From NCBI RefSeq assembly GCF_032884065.1, contig NC_088873.1:8071702-8135701 (forward strand): a DNA stretch of 64,000 bases, written 5' to 3'. Under the pieces are notes generated by a model. It was not told the origin of the DNA. It did no database searches and saw only the letters and a list, made by a program, of their open reading frames with translations. The stretch is from Artemia franciscana (Eukaryota > Arthropoda > Branchiopoda > Anostraca > Artemiidae). Shown in pieces: positions 50,771 to 62,900 of the stretch. The translations under genes and the position numbers were made by a program. Every line of letters starts with the position of its first letter. Within the stretch, counting starts at the first letter, position 1.

Positions 50771-53700
50771 TTAATTAATACTTATAGTCAATTAAGTCCT
50801 TTATGGATCAAAATCCCATTGAAGTCATTGGAATTGTGTCTTCATAGCCAAGAGCAAAAGAAAAGAAGACACAGACCTAGACAAAGCAATAATTTATTTA
50901 TTTCAAAGTCCTTAGAAATAAATCCTTAGAAATAAGGAAGAAATTGAGATGTCGCTTGAAAAATGCAATGATTTTCTAATATAGCCAAAAACACCTTATC
51001 TAAGAATACTCATAATGGAAATTGATAGAAGTAATACACCTGAGTGGAAGTTAGTATATCCCAGCAATTCGTTTTCCATAATAATATTAAATGTCATAAG
51101 TGTTTTATTGTTTGGAAGACCACTCTATTTCTAAGAAATTCCCACAATAAAGAAAACTTCTGGCAGCATTCCAGTCAGTTCCAATCTGTGTTTCTTCTTT
51201 ATCTTTTCTGATGTGTTTCTTTTAAAACTGTCCCTATACAACAAACTTCAGAAGCAGCCCCTTTGAACACGTTCTCATCTTAATTCTCAGCTTATCACAC
51301 TTACCAAACCAGCTGAATAGCACTTCTTTTGTACTTTTTTTCCATCCTATTTTTTTTGTTATTTATACAGTAAATGTGGGGCGACGAAAACCCAATGGCT
51401 TTTAATTATGAGCAAACAAAAAGGACGCTGAAAGTAACGACAATATAGACAAAAATAAAATGAAATAAAAGCAATTCCGCCACTGCTATATTTATCATAA
51501 ATATGATAAGAAGGAAATAAAGATTAGAACTGACTGAAATATTGGCAGAAGTTTTCTTTGTTGTGGGAATTTCTTGGAAATGCAGAGAGGTTTTCTGAAA
51601 AACACATTGTGAACAATAATAAAGGAAAATAATTTCTCGGAATGTACTAAATTTCCACTTTAGTGTATAACTTCTATCGATTTCCAGCATAAAAATCCAC
51701 AGTAACAATCGAAGACAAACAGATTGGATTCCCTTAACTTCTCTAAGCATTTTTGTCAGTTTTATTTTTTAGTTTTTACATCTCTAGAGTTCTCTGTCTA
51801 TAACATATCAGACTGTCGGCTTTAAAACCTGTCGTTTTGGTCAAACTACTTTTTTAATAGATAGGATCTATCAAATTTCCCATTGTGGCTCATATGCCGT
51901 TTGCTGTCTTTCACACACCTGAAACAAGAGGGCGATATCACCTGAGTCAAAAAAAATTTGGGGAGTTTTTTATTTTTCTATGTACTAGAGCAAACTTGGT
52001 ACCACTTTTGTCAGTTAACAGCTTTATCAGCTTTAACAGATATAACAGCTTTATGAGATTACCAACTTCAGTTCAATCAAGAACCTTTTTTAATGCCTCG
52101 CTATTACCACACTTGCCACAGTGGCTCAATTACTTTTGTTTATTTATTTTTTGTTTCCTCAAACATGAAGCAGAACAAAAACAGCTCTGTTAGTTTTTCT
52201 TATGAAGGACTAGAAAGAAAACTTAGAATTTAAGCCATGATATACAAAACAGAAACACTTGCCTGTTATTATTTCTTGCATCAACAGTTTCATTCGCACT
52301 AGAAGAAAAGAAGCAAAAGCATGCATTAAACAAAAATAAGAACAAGCAAAACAAATAAAAAGAGCAAGGCACAGAAACAAAACTAAATAATAAAAAACAC
52401 ATTCTAATTTAGTCACATCTACAATACAAAAAATCATTTATGCTTTTTTTTTTTAGTCATATCTGTATGATAATTATGAAGGCAGTGCCTTTTTTAGTCT
52501 TCTGGGACACCATTCAGTCTATTATAAGGAAAGAATATTGCAAATTTAATACTTCACATCCTCCTTCCTCGACCCCCTCCCCTTCTCTCTGTAAGCTTTT
52601 CACATGATGAGCATTTTGCAAGAACAACCATTTAACCAATTTTCCTACCTCCATTGAGAGAAGTATATTCCATTTCGAATGACATAGTAAAGCACTTCCA
52701 GTACAAAGGATGGTTAAAATCAAGTATGACTACCATAAACATCTTGAAAAACTACAAAAAATGGGAATTGAATTTGTTTATGAAAAGTAGCTCCAAATGC
52801 AGTTTTACATAGTAGCGGCCGCCGAATTTTAAAAAAAAGGAAAACTACTTGGATTATTAGTAAAAAAAAATCAGCTAAGCCATATTATACCGAACAACTT
52901 AAGACCAACTACCGTTCCTCTGAAAGTGTTTTTGGTTTTCTGAATCAACAGATTCTGAAAACTAAATACACTTAAAGACCAAATACTGGATCTTTACGGA
53001 AGACATGTGTTGTCAAAATCAACTAGCTAGTGTTGCTTATTTAGTTTGACAGTCCAATATTGCAACACTGACAAAAATGTGGTACTGCCCCGAGCACTTT
53101 ATAGTTTTGGAACAAACAAGAGAAAAATGACATAAAATCTCATTTTCTCGTTTTAATGGATCTAATGTGAGTCTCGGAGGCAAAAACATTTTTATTTTGT
53201 GTCCTTGGTAATTTAAATGAAGTAATTTAAATACTTAGTACGGATAATTGCGCCACTTGAAAAAAGAAAATTTTGTGAACCTACAGATTTAAGAACAAAA
53301 CTGAGGTCTTGCTAGGCAAAATCCCTAGTCAAACGAATATTAAATGGTCCACTGAAACTGCTTAAACAGCCTGTTTAAATAGCAGAAATACTGGATAAAA
53401 TACCAAAGTTGAAATGCAGAGAAATTGTTTAGTTCATTCAGGTTTTTTGCAATGTGTTAATATTTGTGATTTGGTAAAATTTATTATATTTAGTTTACCT
53501 ATTGTTGCTAAAAAGAGGGATATATTAACAGGATAAGCTTGTTTTGGTGTTACTTGGTTGTTTTACATTTGCTTTTTTTTTTCTTTCATAGGCATGTATT
53601 TTGGGGGTGATACCTGACACGGGGATGCCATGGATATTATGTGGTAGCCACAACACTTGGCTGGGTAGAGAATTTAAAGTGGCGAAACCCTATATAGGCC

Positions 53701-53966
53701 AGTGTATTCTCCTGATGAGCCCTTGTGTTGGGTTGTTGCCTCTGAATTATTTGTCTTTATTATTTTTTCTATCGTTTGGTAGATGACGACTTATACTTAT
53801 TGACGACATGACTGCCTGTCCATGGATTATTCTTTATGGTTGATTGTGTATGGCTATGCTGTTTGACCTATGTGATTGTATGGATGAGTAGGGTTAAGGC
53901 CTCATTCAAGTGCTGGTCTATATTAATCACTAATTTAGGAAAACAGTCTTCCTTTTCTCCTTCTGT

Positions 53967-53969
<3 letters not shown>
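50771..53969. other. Long stretch without a recognisable gene
   Basis: Mostly AT-rich. Open frames at 51406-51750 (-) and 51885-52193 (+, 102 codons) have no domain, signal peptide or splice context that I can support. Positions 53580-53960 are less AT-rich, with 'cctgacacggggatgccatg' and 'cagtgtattctcctgatgag'. This may be a piece of an unclassified repeat, but no second copy is in the window. Confidence 0.35.

Positions 53970-54049
<80 letters not shown>
53970..54049. repeat. Poly-T run of about 80 bases
   Basis: An uninterrupted T-run directly before a triplet-rich segment and an assembly gap. It may be the poly-A tail of a minus-strand retroposed sequence or a replication/assembly artefact. 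Confidence 0.9.
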
Positions 54050-54050
<1 letters not shown>

Positions 54051-54079
54051 TGCTGTTGCATTGGTGACTTCTCTTTTCA

Positions 54080-54223
54080 TGATAGCTACAACTGCAGAAA
54101 CTAAAGCTACAGCAGAAACTACAACAGAAGTCAGAAAGCTAAAAAAGAAACTACAGCTACAAAGCACAGCTACAGCTACAACATAGCTACAACTGCAGAA
54201 ACTAAAGCTACAACAGAAACTAC
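54080..54223 (+). repeat. Imperfect 'gctacaactgcagaaactaa' tandem repeat abutting the gap
   Basis: The words 'agctacaactgcagaaact', 'aaagctac', 'agcagaaactacaacagaa' recur. The array presumably continues into the run of N. Confidence 0.75.
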
Positions 54224-54323
54224 NNNNNNNNNNNNNNNNNNNNNNNNNNNNNNNNNNNNNNNNNNNNNNNNNNNNNNNNNNNNNNNNNNNNNNNNNNNNN
54301 NNNNNNNNNNNNNNNNNNNNNNN
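54224..54323. other. Assembly gap (100 N)
   Basis: Exactly 100 N, the usual placeholder for a gap of unknown size. Confidence 0.99.
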
Positions 54324-54394
54324 TCAGGTGCTGGTGTGATTGGCATCACTATGCTAACTCTAATTTCACCAAGGAGAAATTGTTTAAACCTGGT

Positions 54395-54800
54395 TGCATG
54401 CGCCACTGTGGGCGCACCAAGTGTCACCTGAGGTTTTCATGGGGGTATGAAGGGCCACAGTATAGTGGCTGCGCCATTACCATCAGTCGGACACATATTT
54501 TATTGTAATTCAATCTAAAATTGTTAGCCTGACTGAATATTTTTATTCTAGCCGAAAGCTGTACAAATCAAAAGATTCATCTTAGCTGTAGTAGCATCTC
54601 AGCTGTTTTTGGCTGGGTTTTGCCGGGGTTGTGGTACAAGTGGCGCACCAAAATGTGACCAGGATTGTGAAAGTGGGCGAGGTCCATCAGGTTTCATCCA
54701 GGGTTAGTTATTCTCTTTGCTGTTGGCTGGATACCTATTTTATTGTACAAAATTTGTTGCCCTGACTGAAATACCTTTAATCTAGCCAACAGCTGCCCAA
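54395..54800 (+). repeat. Tandem duplication, unit about 240 bp, diverged
   Basis: Words recur in order: 'gcgcaccaagtgtcacctga' versus 'gcgcaccaaaatgtgacca', 'cacatattttattgtaattc' versus 'acctattttattgtacaaa', 'gcctgactgaatattttta' versus 'gccctgactgaaatacct', 'ctagccgaaagctgtacaaa' versus 'ctagccaacagctgcccaaa'. It is non-coding. Confidence 0.65.
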
Positions 54801-54859
54801 ATAGAAAAAACAAGAGCTACGAACTCATATGGCACTTGTGACGAGGTCAGAAGAGCCAA

Positions 54860-55424
54860 GAGCCCATGTGGTATGAGCTCTAGCAAAATTCCAAGAATCA
54901 ATAGATTGCTTTAAAAGGAAAATCAGAGGCTTAATGCCGGTCGGGATTTAAAATAAGAGCTCTGAGTCACGAGGTATTTATAAATATCAAAATTCATTAA
55001 GATCCAATCACCCACTCGCAAGTTAACTCGTTAACTCGCAAAAGTAACTCAATTTTTCAAATTTTTCCTCTCCCTTCAGCCCCCCAGATGTTCGAATTGG
55101 GGAAAATGACTTTATCAAGTCAATTTGTACAGCTCCCTGACAAGCCTACCAATTTTCATCGTCCTAGCACGTCCAGAAGCACCAAACTCGCCAAAGCACT
55201 GAACTCCGCCATTAAACTCCCCCAAAGAGAGCGGATCCAGTCCGGTTACGTCAGTCACGTATCTACGACATTTATAAGCATTTTCCAAGATTTCTGGTTT
55301 CCCCATCAAGCTCCCCCCAATGTCAACAGATCTGGTCGGGATTACAAACAAGAGCTCTGAGACATGAGTTTCTTCTAAATATCAAATTTCATTAAGATCC
55401 GGTCACCCTTTCTTAAGTTATAAA
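54860..55424 (+). repeat. Satellite F, left part of the array
   Basis: About two diverged units of the roughly 280-bp satellite that resumes at 57350: 'tttcattaagatccggtcac', 'aaagagagcggatccagtcc', 'cacgtatctacgacatttat', 'agcattttccaagatttc', 'gtcaacagatctggtcggga', 'agagctctgagacatga'. It is cut at 55424 by HLE copy 14 after 'aagttataaa'. Confidence 0.75.
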
Positions 55425-57349
55425 TTACATTAAAAAACTAATTTTTCGAACTGAAAGTAAGGAGCGACATTAAAACTTAAAACGAACAGAATATGAATTA
55501 CTCAGAATTACTCCGTATATGAAATGGGTTGTCCCCTCCGCAATCCCTCGCTCTTTACGCTAAAGTTTGACTCTTTGCCATAATTCTGCTTTTTAAAAAA
55601 ATTAAAATTTTCTAACTGAAAGTAAGGAGCAACATTAAAACTTAAAACGAACAGAAATTACTCCGTATATGAAATGGGTTGTCCCCTCCGCAATCCTTCG
55701 CTCTTTACGCTAAAATTTGACTCTTTGCCACAATTCTGCTTTTTGAAACAATTAAAAGCTTTAGCGTAAAGAGCGAGGGATTGCGGAGGGGACAACCCAT
55801 TTCATATATGGAGTAATTTCTGTTCGTTTTAAGTTTTAATGTCACTCCTTACTTTCAGTTAGAAAAACTAGTTTTTTTATGTAATTTCTGAACGTTTTTG
55901 AATTAATTCATGTTTGATTTTGGCTCTCCACACATAAATTATTAAAATGAAATTTGCATAATAATTCCTTTCTTGGCTAAATGGCTTTCTCTTAGTTTTG
56001 ATCAGACGATTTTGAGAAATAAGGGATGGGGAAGGAGGCCTAGTTGCCATGCAATTTTTCGGTTACATGAAAAGGCAACTATAAATTTTAATTTTTAACG
56101 AAAGTTTTTATTAGTAAAAATATACATAACTTAAGAATTAACTTACGTAACAAACTTGTTTATACTTCAATTTTTATTATGTATATGAGGGGGTTTGTAC
56201 CCTCGTTAATACCTCGTTCTTTACACTAAATCGTAAGTTTTGTCCCAATTCTTTAAGAATGACCCCTGAATCAGAAAGGCCGTAGAATAAATAGTTGAAA
56301 TTACTAAAAATACTATAGCATAAAGAGCGAGGTATTTATCTCCTCCTAAATACCTCGCTCTTTATGCTAAAGTATTTTTAGAACCCCTCATATGCGTAAT
56401 AATCTCTGTTCGTTTTAAGTTTCAATGCTACTCTTTTCTTTCAATTGAAAAAAACTTTTCCATGTTTATTTTTTCATTGTTTTTTTTATAGTAATTTTAG
56501 AAAATCCTGCGCCCTTTTCATTGAATTTCTGTTCCCCCATGACATGTTTCTCCAAGGAAAGATCTTCCCATTTAGTCCCCTCCCCTCAACCCCACCCCCA
56601 AAACCAAAAAAAAATCCCCTGAAAACGACTTCCCAATAGCCATTTATTGTGTAAACAATTTATTGTGTAATTTATTATGTGTAAACACTGGTCGAAGTTA
56701 GTAACTTGCAGCCCCTCCCCCAGAGACTGTGGGGGAGTAAGTCATTCCCAAAGACAAAGTTATTATGGTTTTTGACTATGCGGAACAAAATGGCTATCTC
56801 AAAGTTTTGATTTGTTGACTTTGGAGAAAAATGAGCGTGGGAGGGGGCCTAGGTGCCCTCCAATTTTTTTGGTCACTTAAAAAGGGCACTAGAACTTTTC
56901 ATTTCCGTTAGAATGAGCCCTCTTGAGACATTCTAGGACCACTTGGTCGATACGATGACCCCTGGAAAAAAAAAAAACAAACAAATAAACACGCACCCGT
57001 GATTTGTCTTCTGGCAAAAAATACGAAATCCCACATTTTTGTAGATAGGAGCCTGAAATTTTACATTAGGGTTCTCTGATACGCCGAATGCGATGGTGTG
57101 ATTTTCGTTCAGATTCTGCGTCTTTTAGGGGGTGTTTTCCCCTATTTTCTAAAATAAGGCAAAAAAATTTCAGGCTCGTAACTTTTGATGACAAAGACTA
57201 AATTTGATGAAACTTATATATTTAAAATCAGCATGAAAATCTGATTCTTTTGATGTATATTTTAGCATCAAAATTCCGTTTTTTAGAGTTTCGTTTACAA
57301 TTGAGCCGGGTCGCTCCTTACTTACAATTCGTTACCACGAACTGTTTGA
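55425..57349 (+). mobile_element. HLE copy 14, full length, inserted in satellite F
   Basis: The copy starts TTACATTAAAAAACTA, as does copy 8, and ends TTTGA at 57349 after the terminal hairpin region (one base changed in the left stem). The left arm of hairpin 1 is partly duplicated (55440-55600 and 55612-55770). Hairpin 1 is at 55612-55865, spacer 1 at 55880-56160, hairpin 2 at 56210-56450, and the 3' spacer extends to about 57300. The left flank 'aagttataaa' and right flank 'tacctcaattttttt' join to the satellite sequence 'aagttacaaatacctcattt' present at 57795-57812. The insertion therefore went between A and T with no target duplication. Confidence 0.9.
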
Positions 57350-59030
57350 TACCTCAATTTTTTTAACTTTTCCAAATTAAAAACCCCCAGCTCCTCCAAA
57401 GAGAACGGATCCGTACCAATTATGTCAATCTCGTATCTATAGCTTGTGCTTATTCTTCCCATCAAGTTTCATCCCGATATCTCCACTCTAAGCGTTTTCC
57501 AAGATTTCCGGTTTTCAAGATTTCTGTTTCCCCCCTCCAACCCTCTATGTCCCCGGATCCGATTCCAATTGAACATGGAGCTTCTAAGACATAAGATTCT
57601 TCTATATATCAAGTTTCATTGAGATCCGATCACCCATTCGTAAGATACCTCGATTTCACGTTTTCCAAGAATTCCGGCTTCCCTCTCCAACTCCCTTCAA
57701 TGTCATCGGATCTGGTCGAGATTTAAAATGAGAGTTTTACAGCACAAGATCCTTCCAGATATTAAATTTCATTAAGATCTGATCACCCGTTTATAAGTTA
57801 CAAATACCTCATTTTTTCTAATTTTTCCGAATTACCCCCCCCCCCAACTCCACCAAAGAGAGCGGATCCGGTCCGGTTATGTCACTCACCTAGCTTGTAC
57901 TTGTGCTTATTCTTTCCACCAAGTTTCATCCTGATCTCTACGCTTTAAGCGTTTTCCAAGATTGTCGGTACCCCCCCCCCCCCTAATGACACTGGACCCG
58001 GTTGGGATAAAAATAAGTGATCTGAGTTTCGAGTTCCTTCTAAATATGAAATTTCATTAAGATACGATCACTTTTTCGCAAGTTAAAAATATCTCATTTT
58101 TTCTAATTTTTTAGAATTAACCCCCCCCCCAACTCCCACAAAGAGATCAGATCCGTTCCGGTTATGTCAATCCCGTACCTAGGACTTGTGATTATTTTTC
58201 CCACCAAGTTTCATCCAGATCCCTCCACTCTAAGCATTTTCCAAGAATTTAGGTTTCCCCCCAACTTCCCCTTAACCGGATAAGATTGAAATTTAATATG
58301 AGAGCTCTGAGACATGATATCTTTCAGAACATCAAATTTCATTAAGATCCGATCACTCCTTCGTAAGTTAAAAATAACTAATTTTTCTAATTTTTCAGAA
58401 TTAACCCTCCCCCCCACTCCCCAAAATAGAGCGGATCCGTCCCGGTTATATCAATCACGTATCTAGGACTTCTGGTTATTTTTCCCACCAAGTTTTATCC
58501 CGAACCCTCCACTCTAAGCGTTTTCCAAGATTTTAGGTTCCCCCCTCAATTCTCCCCAATGTCACCGGATCCAAGCGGAATTCAAAATAAGAGCTCTGAG
58601 ACAAAATATCTTTCCAAACTTCAAATTTCATTAAAATCCGATCACTTTTTCGTAAGTTAAAAATACCTCATTTTTCTAACTTGTTCAGAATTAACTCCCC
58701 CAAACAGAGCGGATCCATTCCGGTTGTGTCAACCACGTATCTAGGGTTTGTGCTTATTTTTCCCACCAAGTTTCATCCCGATCCCTCCACTCTAAGCGTT
58801 TTTCAAGATTTTAGGTTCCCCCTCCAATTCCCCCCAATGTCACCAGATCTGGTCGGGATATAAAATGAGAGCCCTGAGACACGATATCCTTCCAAACATC
58901 AAATTTCATGAAGATCCCATCACCAGTTCGTAAGTTAAAAATACTTCATTTTTCTATTTTTTCCGAATTAACCAGCCCCCCACTCCCCCCATCCTCCCAG
59001 ATGGTCAAATCGGGAAAACGACTATTTCTA
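57350..59030 (+). repeat. Satellite F array, unit about 280 bp
   Basis: Five to six units are marked by 'agagcggatccgttccggtt' variants at about 57404, 57857, 58141, 58427 and 58704 (spacing 453, 284, 286 and 277; the first interval contains a partial unit). Each unit has 'cacgtatctaggacttgtg', 'ccaccaagtttcatcccgat', 'actctaagcgttttccaaga', a C-rich run, 'gtcaccggatccggtcggga', 'agagctctgagacacgatat' and 'aaatttcattaagatccgat'. C-runs of 8-12 bases vary between units. It is non-coding. Confidence 0.85.
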
Positions 59031-59240
59031 ATTTAATCTGGTCTGGTCCCTGATACACATACCAAGTTTCATCGTGCCTGAAGTAGACAAACCGGGACAG
59101 ACAAGACAGACAGACCGACAGACAGACAGACAGGCCGACAGAATTTGCGATATCTATATGTAATACCAAGTGCCATAAAAACCATTTGGGAAATCGAAGT
59201 TCTAATTCCAGATGTAATAGCACAGCTCTTTTCGGCACGG
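59031..59240 (+). repeat. Satellite F terminal segment with (GACA)n
   Basis: After the last unit the sequence changes to 'atacacataccaagtttcat', then an imperfect (CAGA)n tract at about 59093-59140, then 'gaatttgcgatatctatatg'. It appears to be the defined end of the repeat. The Leu-Ser-Val-Cys minus-strand frame is a product of the tract. Confidence 0.65.
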
Positions 59241-59446
59241 GCCTCTCAAGAATGAAAATGGAACCCCTATTAAAGGTCAGATATACACATACCAGTCGTA
59301 AGACTTGGCTACTCCTGGTGTATTATTAATGTGTATAATAATATTGATGAGGTTATTGTAGGCTCAGGTCCTAGCCTGAAAGAAATTTTAATCCGTAAGG
59401 TTTTTTGGTGCAAATGGAATTTCAGCCGCATTTTATCTCGTTTTGA

Positions 59447-59900
59447 ACATTTTCAATTATGAAACTGGTGGTTCTTTGATTCCTAACAGTTACGAATCTG
59501 GAGATTATAATTTACAAAAAAAATTGGAATTTATAACTAGCGTTTCCTTTCTGTTTATATTTCAATTATAAAACAGTAGATTTTCCGCTTTTATTAATCT
59601 CTGTTATAAAATTAATGATATTTAGCAATTTCACTTCTGAAACTGGAGATTTTATGTTTTGACACTTTAAATTATAAAATTGATGATTCTCCATTTGCAC
59701 ATTTTCAGTTATAAAATTGGCGATTCTTTATTTTTGTTTTATCAATTACAGTTAAAAATTAGTAAATCCGTAATTTTCTAAATTTATTGGCTACATGTAT
59801 AAGACTTGTGGTTCTCCCGGTTTCTGAAACTTTCAGTTATAAAACTTGTAATTTTGCGCTTAAAAAAATATCAGCTATGAAAGTGGAGATCCCTGTTTTT
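59447..59900 (+). repeat. Degenerate minisatellite, unit about 45-60 bp
   Basis: About nine occurrences of 'tttcaNttataaaacttgtgattct'-like words, for example 'ttttcaattatgaaactgg', 'tttcaattataaaacagtag', 'ctttaaattataaaattgat', 'ttttcagttataaaattggc', 'ctttcagttataaaacttgt'. Spacing varies and identity is low, so this is an old array. Confidence 0.55.
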
Positions 59901-61052
59901 TTCAAATGTCATTAATAAGGCTAGCCTTTTTTTTCCATTTGATAAACTTTTACTGGAACGTTAGTTTGTTTACTAACAGCGTAGTCACGCTGAAAATTCG
60001 TGTCTTAAAAAGAGCCTATATCGGTAGAAAGATTTCTTTTGTCATTTGATCTAGATGTCACTTCTCTACGCTCTGTCATTATTTTTCCAGATCTTAGCTT
60101 TGATATCCCTTGACAATGACTTTTTATAGCGAATTTGCATTAGAGTAAGGCTACAAAGGAATGAAGCACTCTATCTTTTGAGGTAACAACAAGAACTTAC
60201 GTTTGTTATTCAATAAGTTTAATGGAAATTTAGCGTATTTCTAGAATTCTAATAAGAATGTTCTGCTATGTCAGATTCTCACTTAAACTGACTTATCTAT
60301 CTCTTTTTTGTGAGTTTTCATTTGTGGAAATCTTATCATCTGGCCTGAGTTCCGCTAGGATGCTGAGAAAGCAAAAAGGAGCCAGATTTATCACCTTTTT
60401 CATTTTAGTTCTATGACGATTTAATTTCCCAAACTGTCTAAATTAAAAGAAATTATGTTCAGTTCACATGCTCAGTCACGTGTCAAAATAGTTAATTTGA
60501 CATAAAGTAGGCATAGGGCGATGCAAAAAAAAGAAACAAGAATTCTTTTTATATAGCAAATAATGAAGACTCTCAAAATAATCGATTCTTTTCATAGATT
60601 AAAAAAAAAATCTTAGAAAATCCCTCTTAGAATGTTTTTAAAGACCCTTGTCCCCGGAAAAAATTAGAGGATTAGGTGCCTAAAAAAGTAGTTTTATGTG
60701 TTTTGGTTGTCTCCTGCCCTTCCATGAAAAATGTTTTTAATTTTGTAAAGTTCTACACATACGCATGGATGTACATATATACAGGGTTACCGTCTGAAAA
60801 CATCTCGGAGGAGGACATCTGCCCAAAGAAAAGGAGGTCGACTTTGGTATTTTTGGCAACGAAGTAAGGACATTTGGTATTTTTGGCATTTTTAATAGGT
60901 CAATTTGTAAAAATAAAAAGGTTAAAATCAACATACTAAATTGCATAAAAAGGTACAAGTTAAACTTGTTAATAACGATATAAATACTAACTGCATAATT
61001 TATTATGTCAATGAGCATCATGATAATGTGTCATTGTTTTATGAATAGATAG
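59901..61052. other. No gene recognised
   Basis: AT-rich sequence with an A-run at 60601-60610. Open frames are under 100 codons without motifs. Confidence 0.4.
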
Positions 61053-62435
61053 GCTACCTCGCTCTTTACGCTAAAGTTCGAATTTTGTTCCAAATCTTTA
61101 AGAATGACCCCTGAATCACAATGGCCAATTAATTAGAATAAATAGTTCTTTTGAAAGTACTAAAAAAACTTTAGCGTAAAGAGCGAGGTGTTGACGAGGA
61201 GAAGAACGCCCTTCATATACTTAATAATTTTTCTTCGTTTTAAGTTTTAATATTCCTCCTTACTTTCAGTCGAAAAAACTTTTTTTTTATTTAATTTCTG
61301 CTCGTTTTTCAAATAATGCTGGGAAATGCTGCTCCTTCATGGAAAATTCTCATCCCCCATAAAAAATATCTCCATGTAAAGATCCTCTCACGTTTCCCCG
61401 TTCCCCTAATACCCCCACCCAGAAAAATCACCCCTGAAAACGTCTGTATACTTCCCAATAACCAATACTATATGTAAGCTATTGACGAGGAGGCGAACTC
61501 CCTCATATACGTAGTCATTTCTGTTCGCCTTGAGTTTTATATTTTGTTCCTTACTTTCAGTTGAAAAAAAAACTTTTTTTTACTCAATTTCTCCTTGTTT
61601 TTCAAATATTACCGGAAAACCCAGCGCCCACTTCATGGAAATTTTCATCCCCCATGAAAAAATCCTAAATGAAAAAATCCTCCAACGTAACCCCGGCCCC
61701 AAAACGAAAAATCCCCCTGAAAACGTCTGTATACTTCCCAATAACCAATACTATATGTAAGCTATTGACGAGGAGGCGAACCCCCTTATATACGTAGTAA
61801 TTTCTGTTCGCCTTGAGTTTTATATTTTGTTCCTTACGTTTAGTTGAAAAAAAAATTGTTTTTTTTATTTAATTTCTCATTGTTTTTTAAATACTACCCA
61901 TGGAAATTTTCATCCCCCATGAAAAATTCCTAAATGGAAAAATACTCCAACGTAACCCCCGGCCCCAAAACGAAAAATCCCCCTGAAAACGTCTGTATAC
62001 TTCTCAGTGGCAAATACTATATGTAAACAATAAGCAAAGTTCATAACTCGCGGCCCTCCCCTGAGGACCGCGGGGGATTATATCAGCCTCAAAGACTTAG
62101 TTATTATATTTTTCGACTATTCTGAACAAAATGGTGATCTAAAAATTTAACCTAGTGACTTTGGGAAATAATGAGCGTGGGAGGGGTCCTAGTTGCCCTC
62201 CAATTCTTCGGTCACTCAAAAAGGACACTAGAACTTTTAATTTCCGTTCGAATGAGCCCTCTCGGAATATTCTAGTACAACTGGATTGATGAGATCACGC
62301 CTGGGAAAAAGAAAAAAAAATAAACACGCATTCGTGATCTTTTTTCTTGCAAAAAAATATAAAATTCCACATTTTTGCAGATAGGAGCTTGAAACCTCCA
62401 CAGTAGGATTTTCTGATATGCTGAATCTACCTCCA
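61053..62435 (+). mobile_element. HLE copy 15, internally triplicated, both ends missing
   Basis: The copy begins in hairpin 2 ('tacctcgctctttacgctaa') and continues into the 3' spacer. A segment of about 275 bp spanning the hairpin-2 right arm and the first part of the spacer is then repeated: 'gtctgtatacttcccaataa' occurs at about 61442 and 61726, with a variant at 61996, each of the first two followed by 'gctattgacgaggaggcgaa'. The 3' spacer then runs to about 62435, where it stops before the terminal hairpin. Confidence 0.75.
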
Positions 62436-62714
62436 GGGCGGCAAGAAAATTGAAATTTTTTCAGTGAAAAAGATTACTCATACAGTCTCGCGTACATTCA
62501 AAAGACAAACTTTTGGCAGTAAAATTTTAAAAGAAACTACACATGCTTCTATGCATATTAATATATAATGTCAACATTATTCAATAAGCAATCATTGTTG
62601 GGTTTTATCTTGATTTTCAGCGCACACAGATTTCTGTAGTTGTTACATAGGTGTTACAGTTGTTATAGTTGCTACGATATGCCACAAGATAGAATGAATG
62701 TAAAGTTTGTGGCT

Positions 62715-62900
62715 ACTTCGAATACTACTACTACTAACAACTCACCGCAGCACCAAGCTACCTGAGGATAACACAGCTACACACGCTCTTCCTTAATCCA
62801 AATCTATTCAAAGACTCCCTCTTTACACCCTCCCAGGAAGTTCACATTTCCATTTAATCTTTCTTTACAAGATCCTCCCACCACAACCGTGGATGACCTG
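62715..62900 (-). mobile_element. LINE 3'-end fragment (same group as 41527-43146)
   Basis: The minus strand reads 'gaacttcctgggagggtgta', 'aagagggagtctttgaatag', then 'gtgtagctgtgtt' and 'agcttggtgctgcggtgagt', and ends in a (TAG)n tail (complement at 62722-62735). It matches 43010-43145. Confidence 0.75.

Noticed and set aside
51885-52193. 102-codon plus-strand frame
   Set aside because: No recognised domain, no signal peptide, no splice or poly-A context; kept only as unassigned sequence.
53836-54186. Poly-Phe / poly-Lys open frames
   Set aside because: Translation of the T-run; no other support.
54176-54427. Open frame across the run of N
   Set aside because: The frame is an artefact of the gap.
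57350-59030. Possible CRISPR-like array
   Set aside because: Units of about 280 bp with conserved sequence throughout, in a eukaryotic context; this is a satellite.
59005-59238. Leu-Ser-Val-Cys repeat protein on minus
   Set aside because: Product of the (CAGA)n tract at the end of satellite F.
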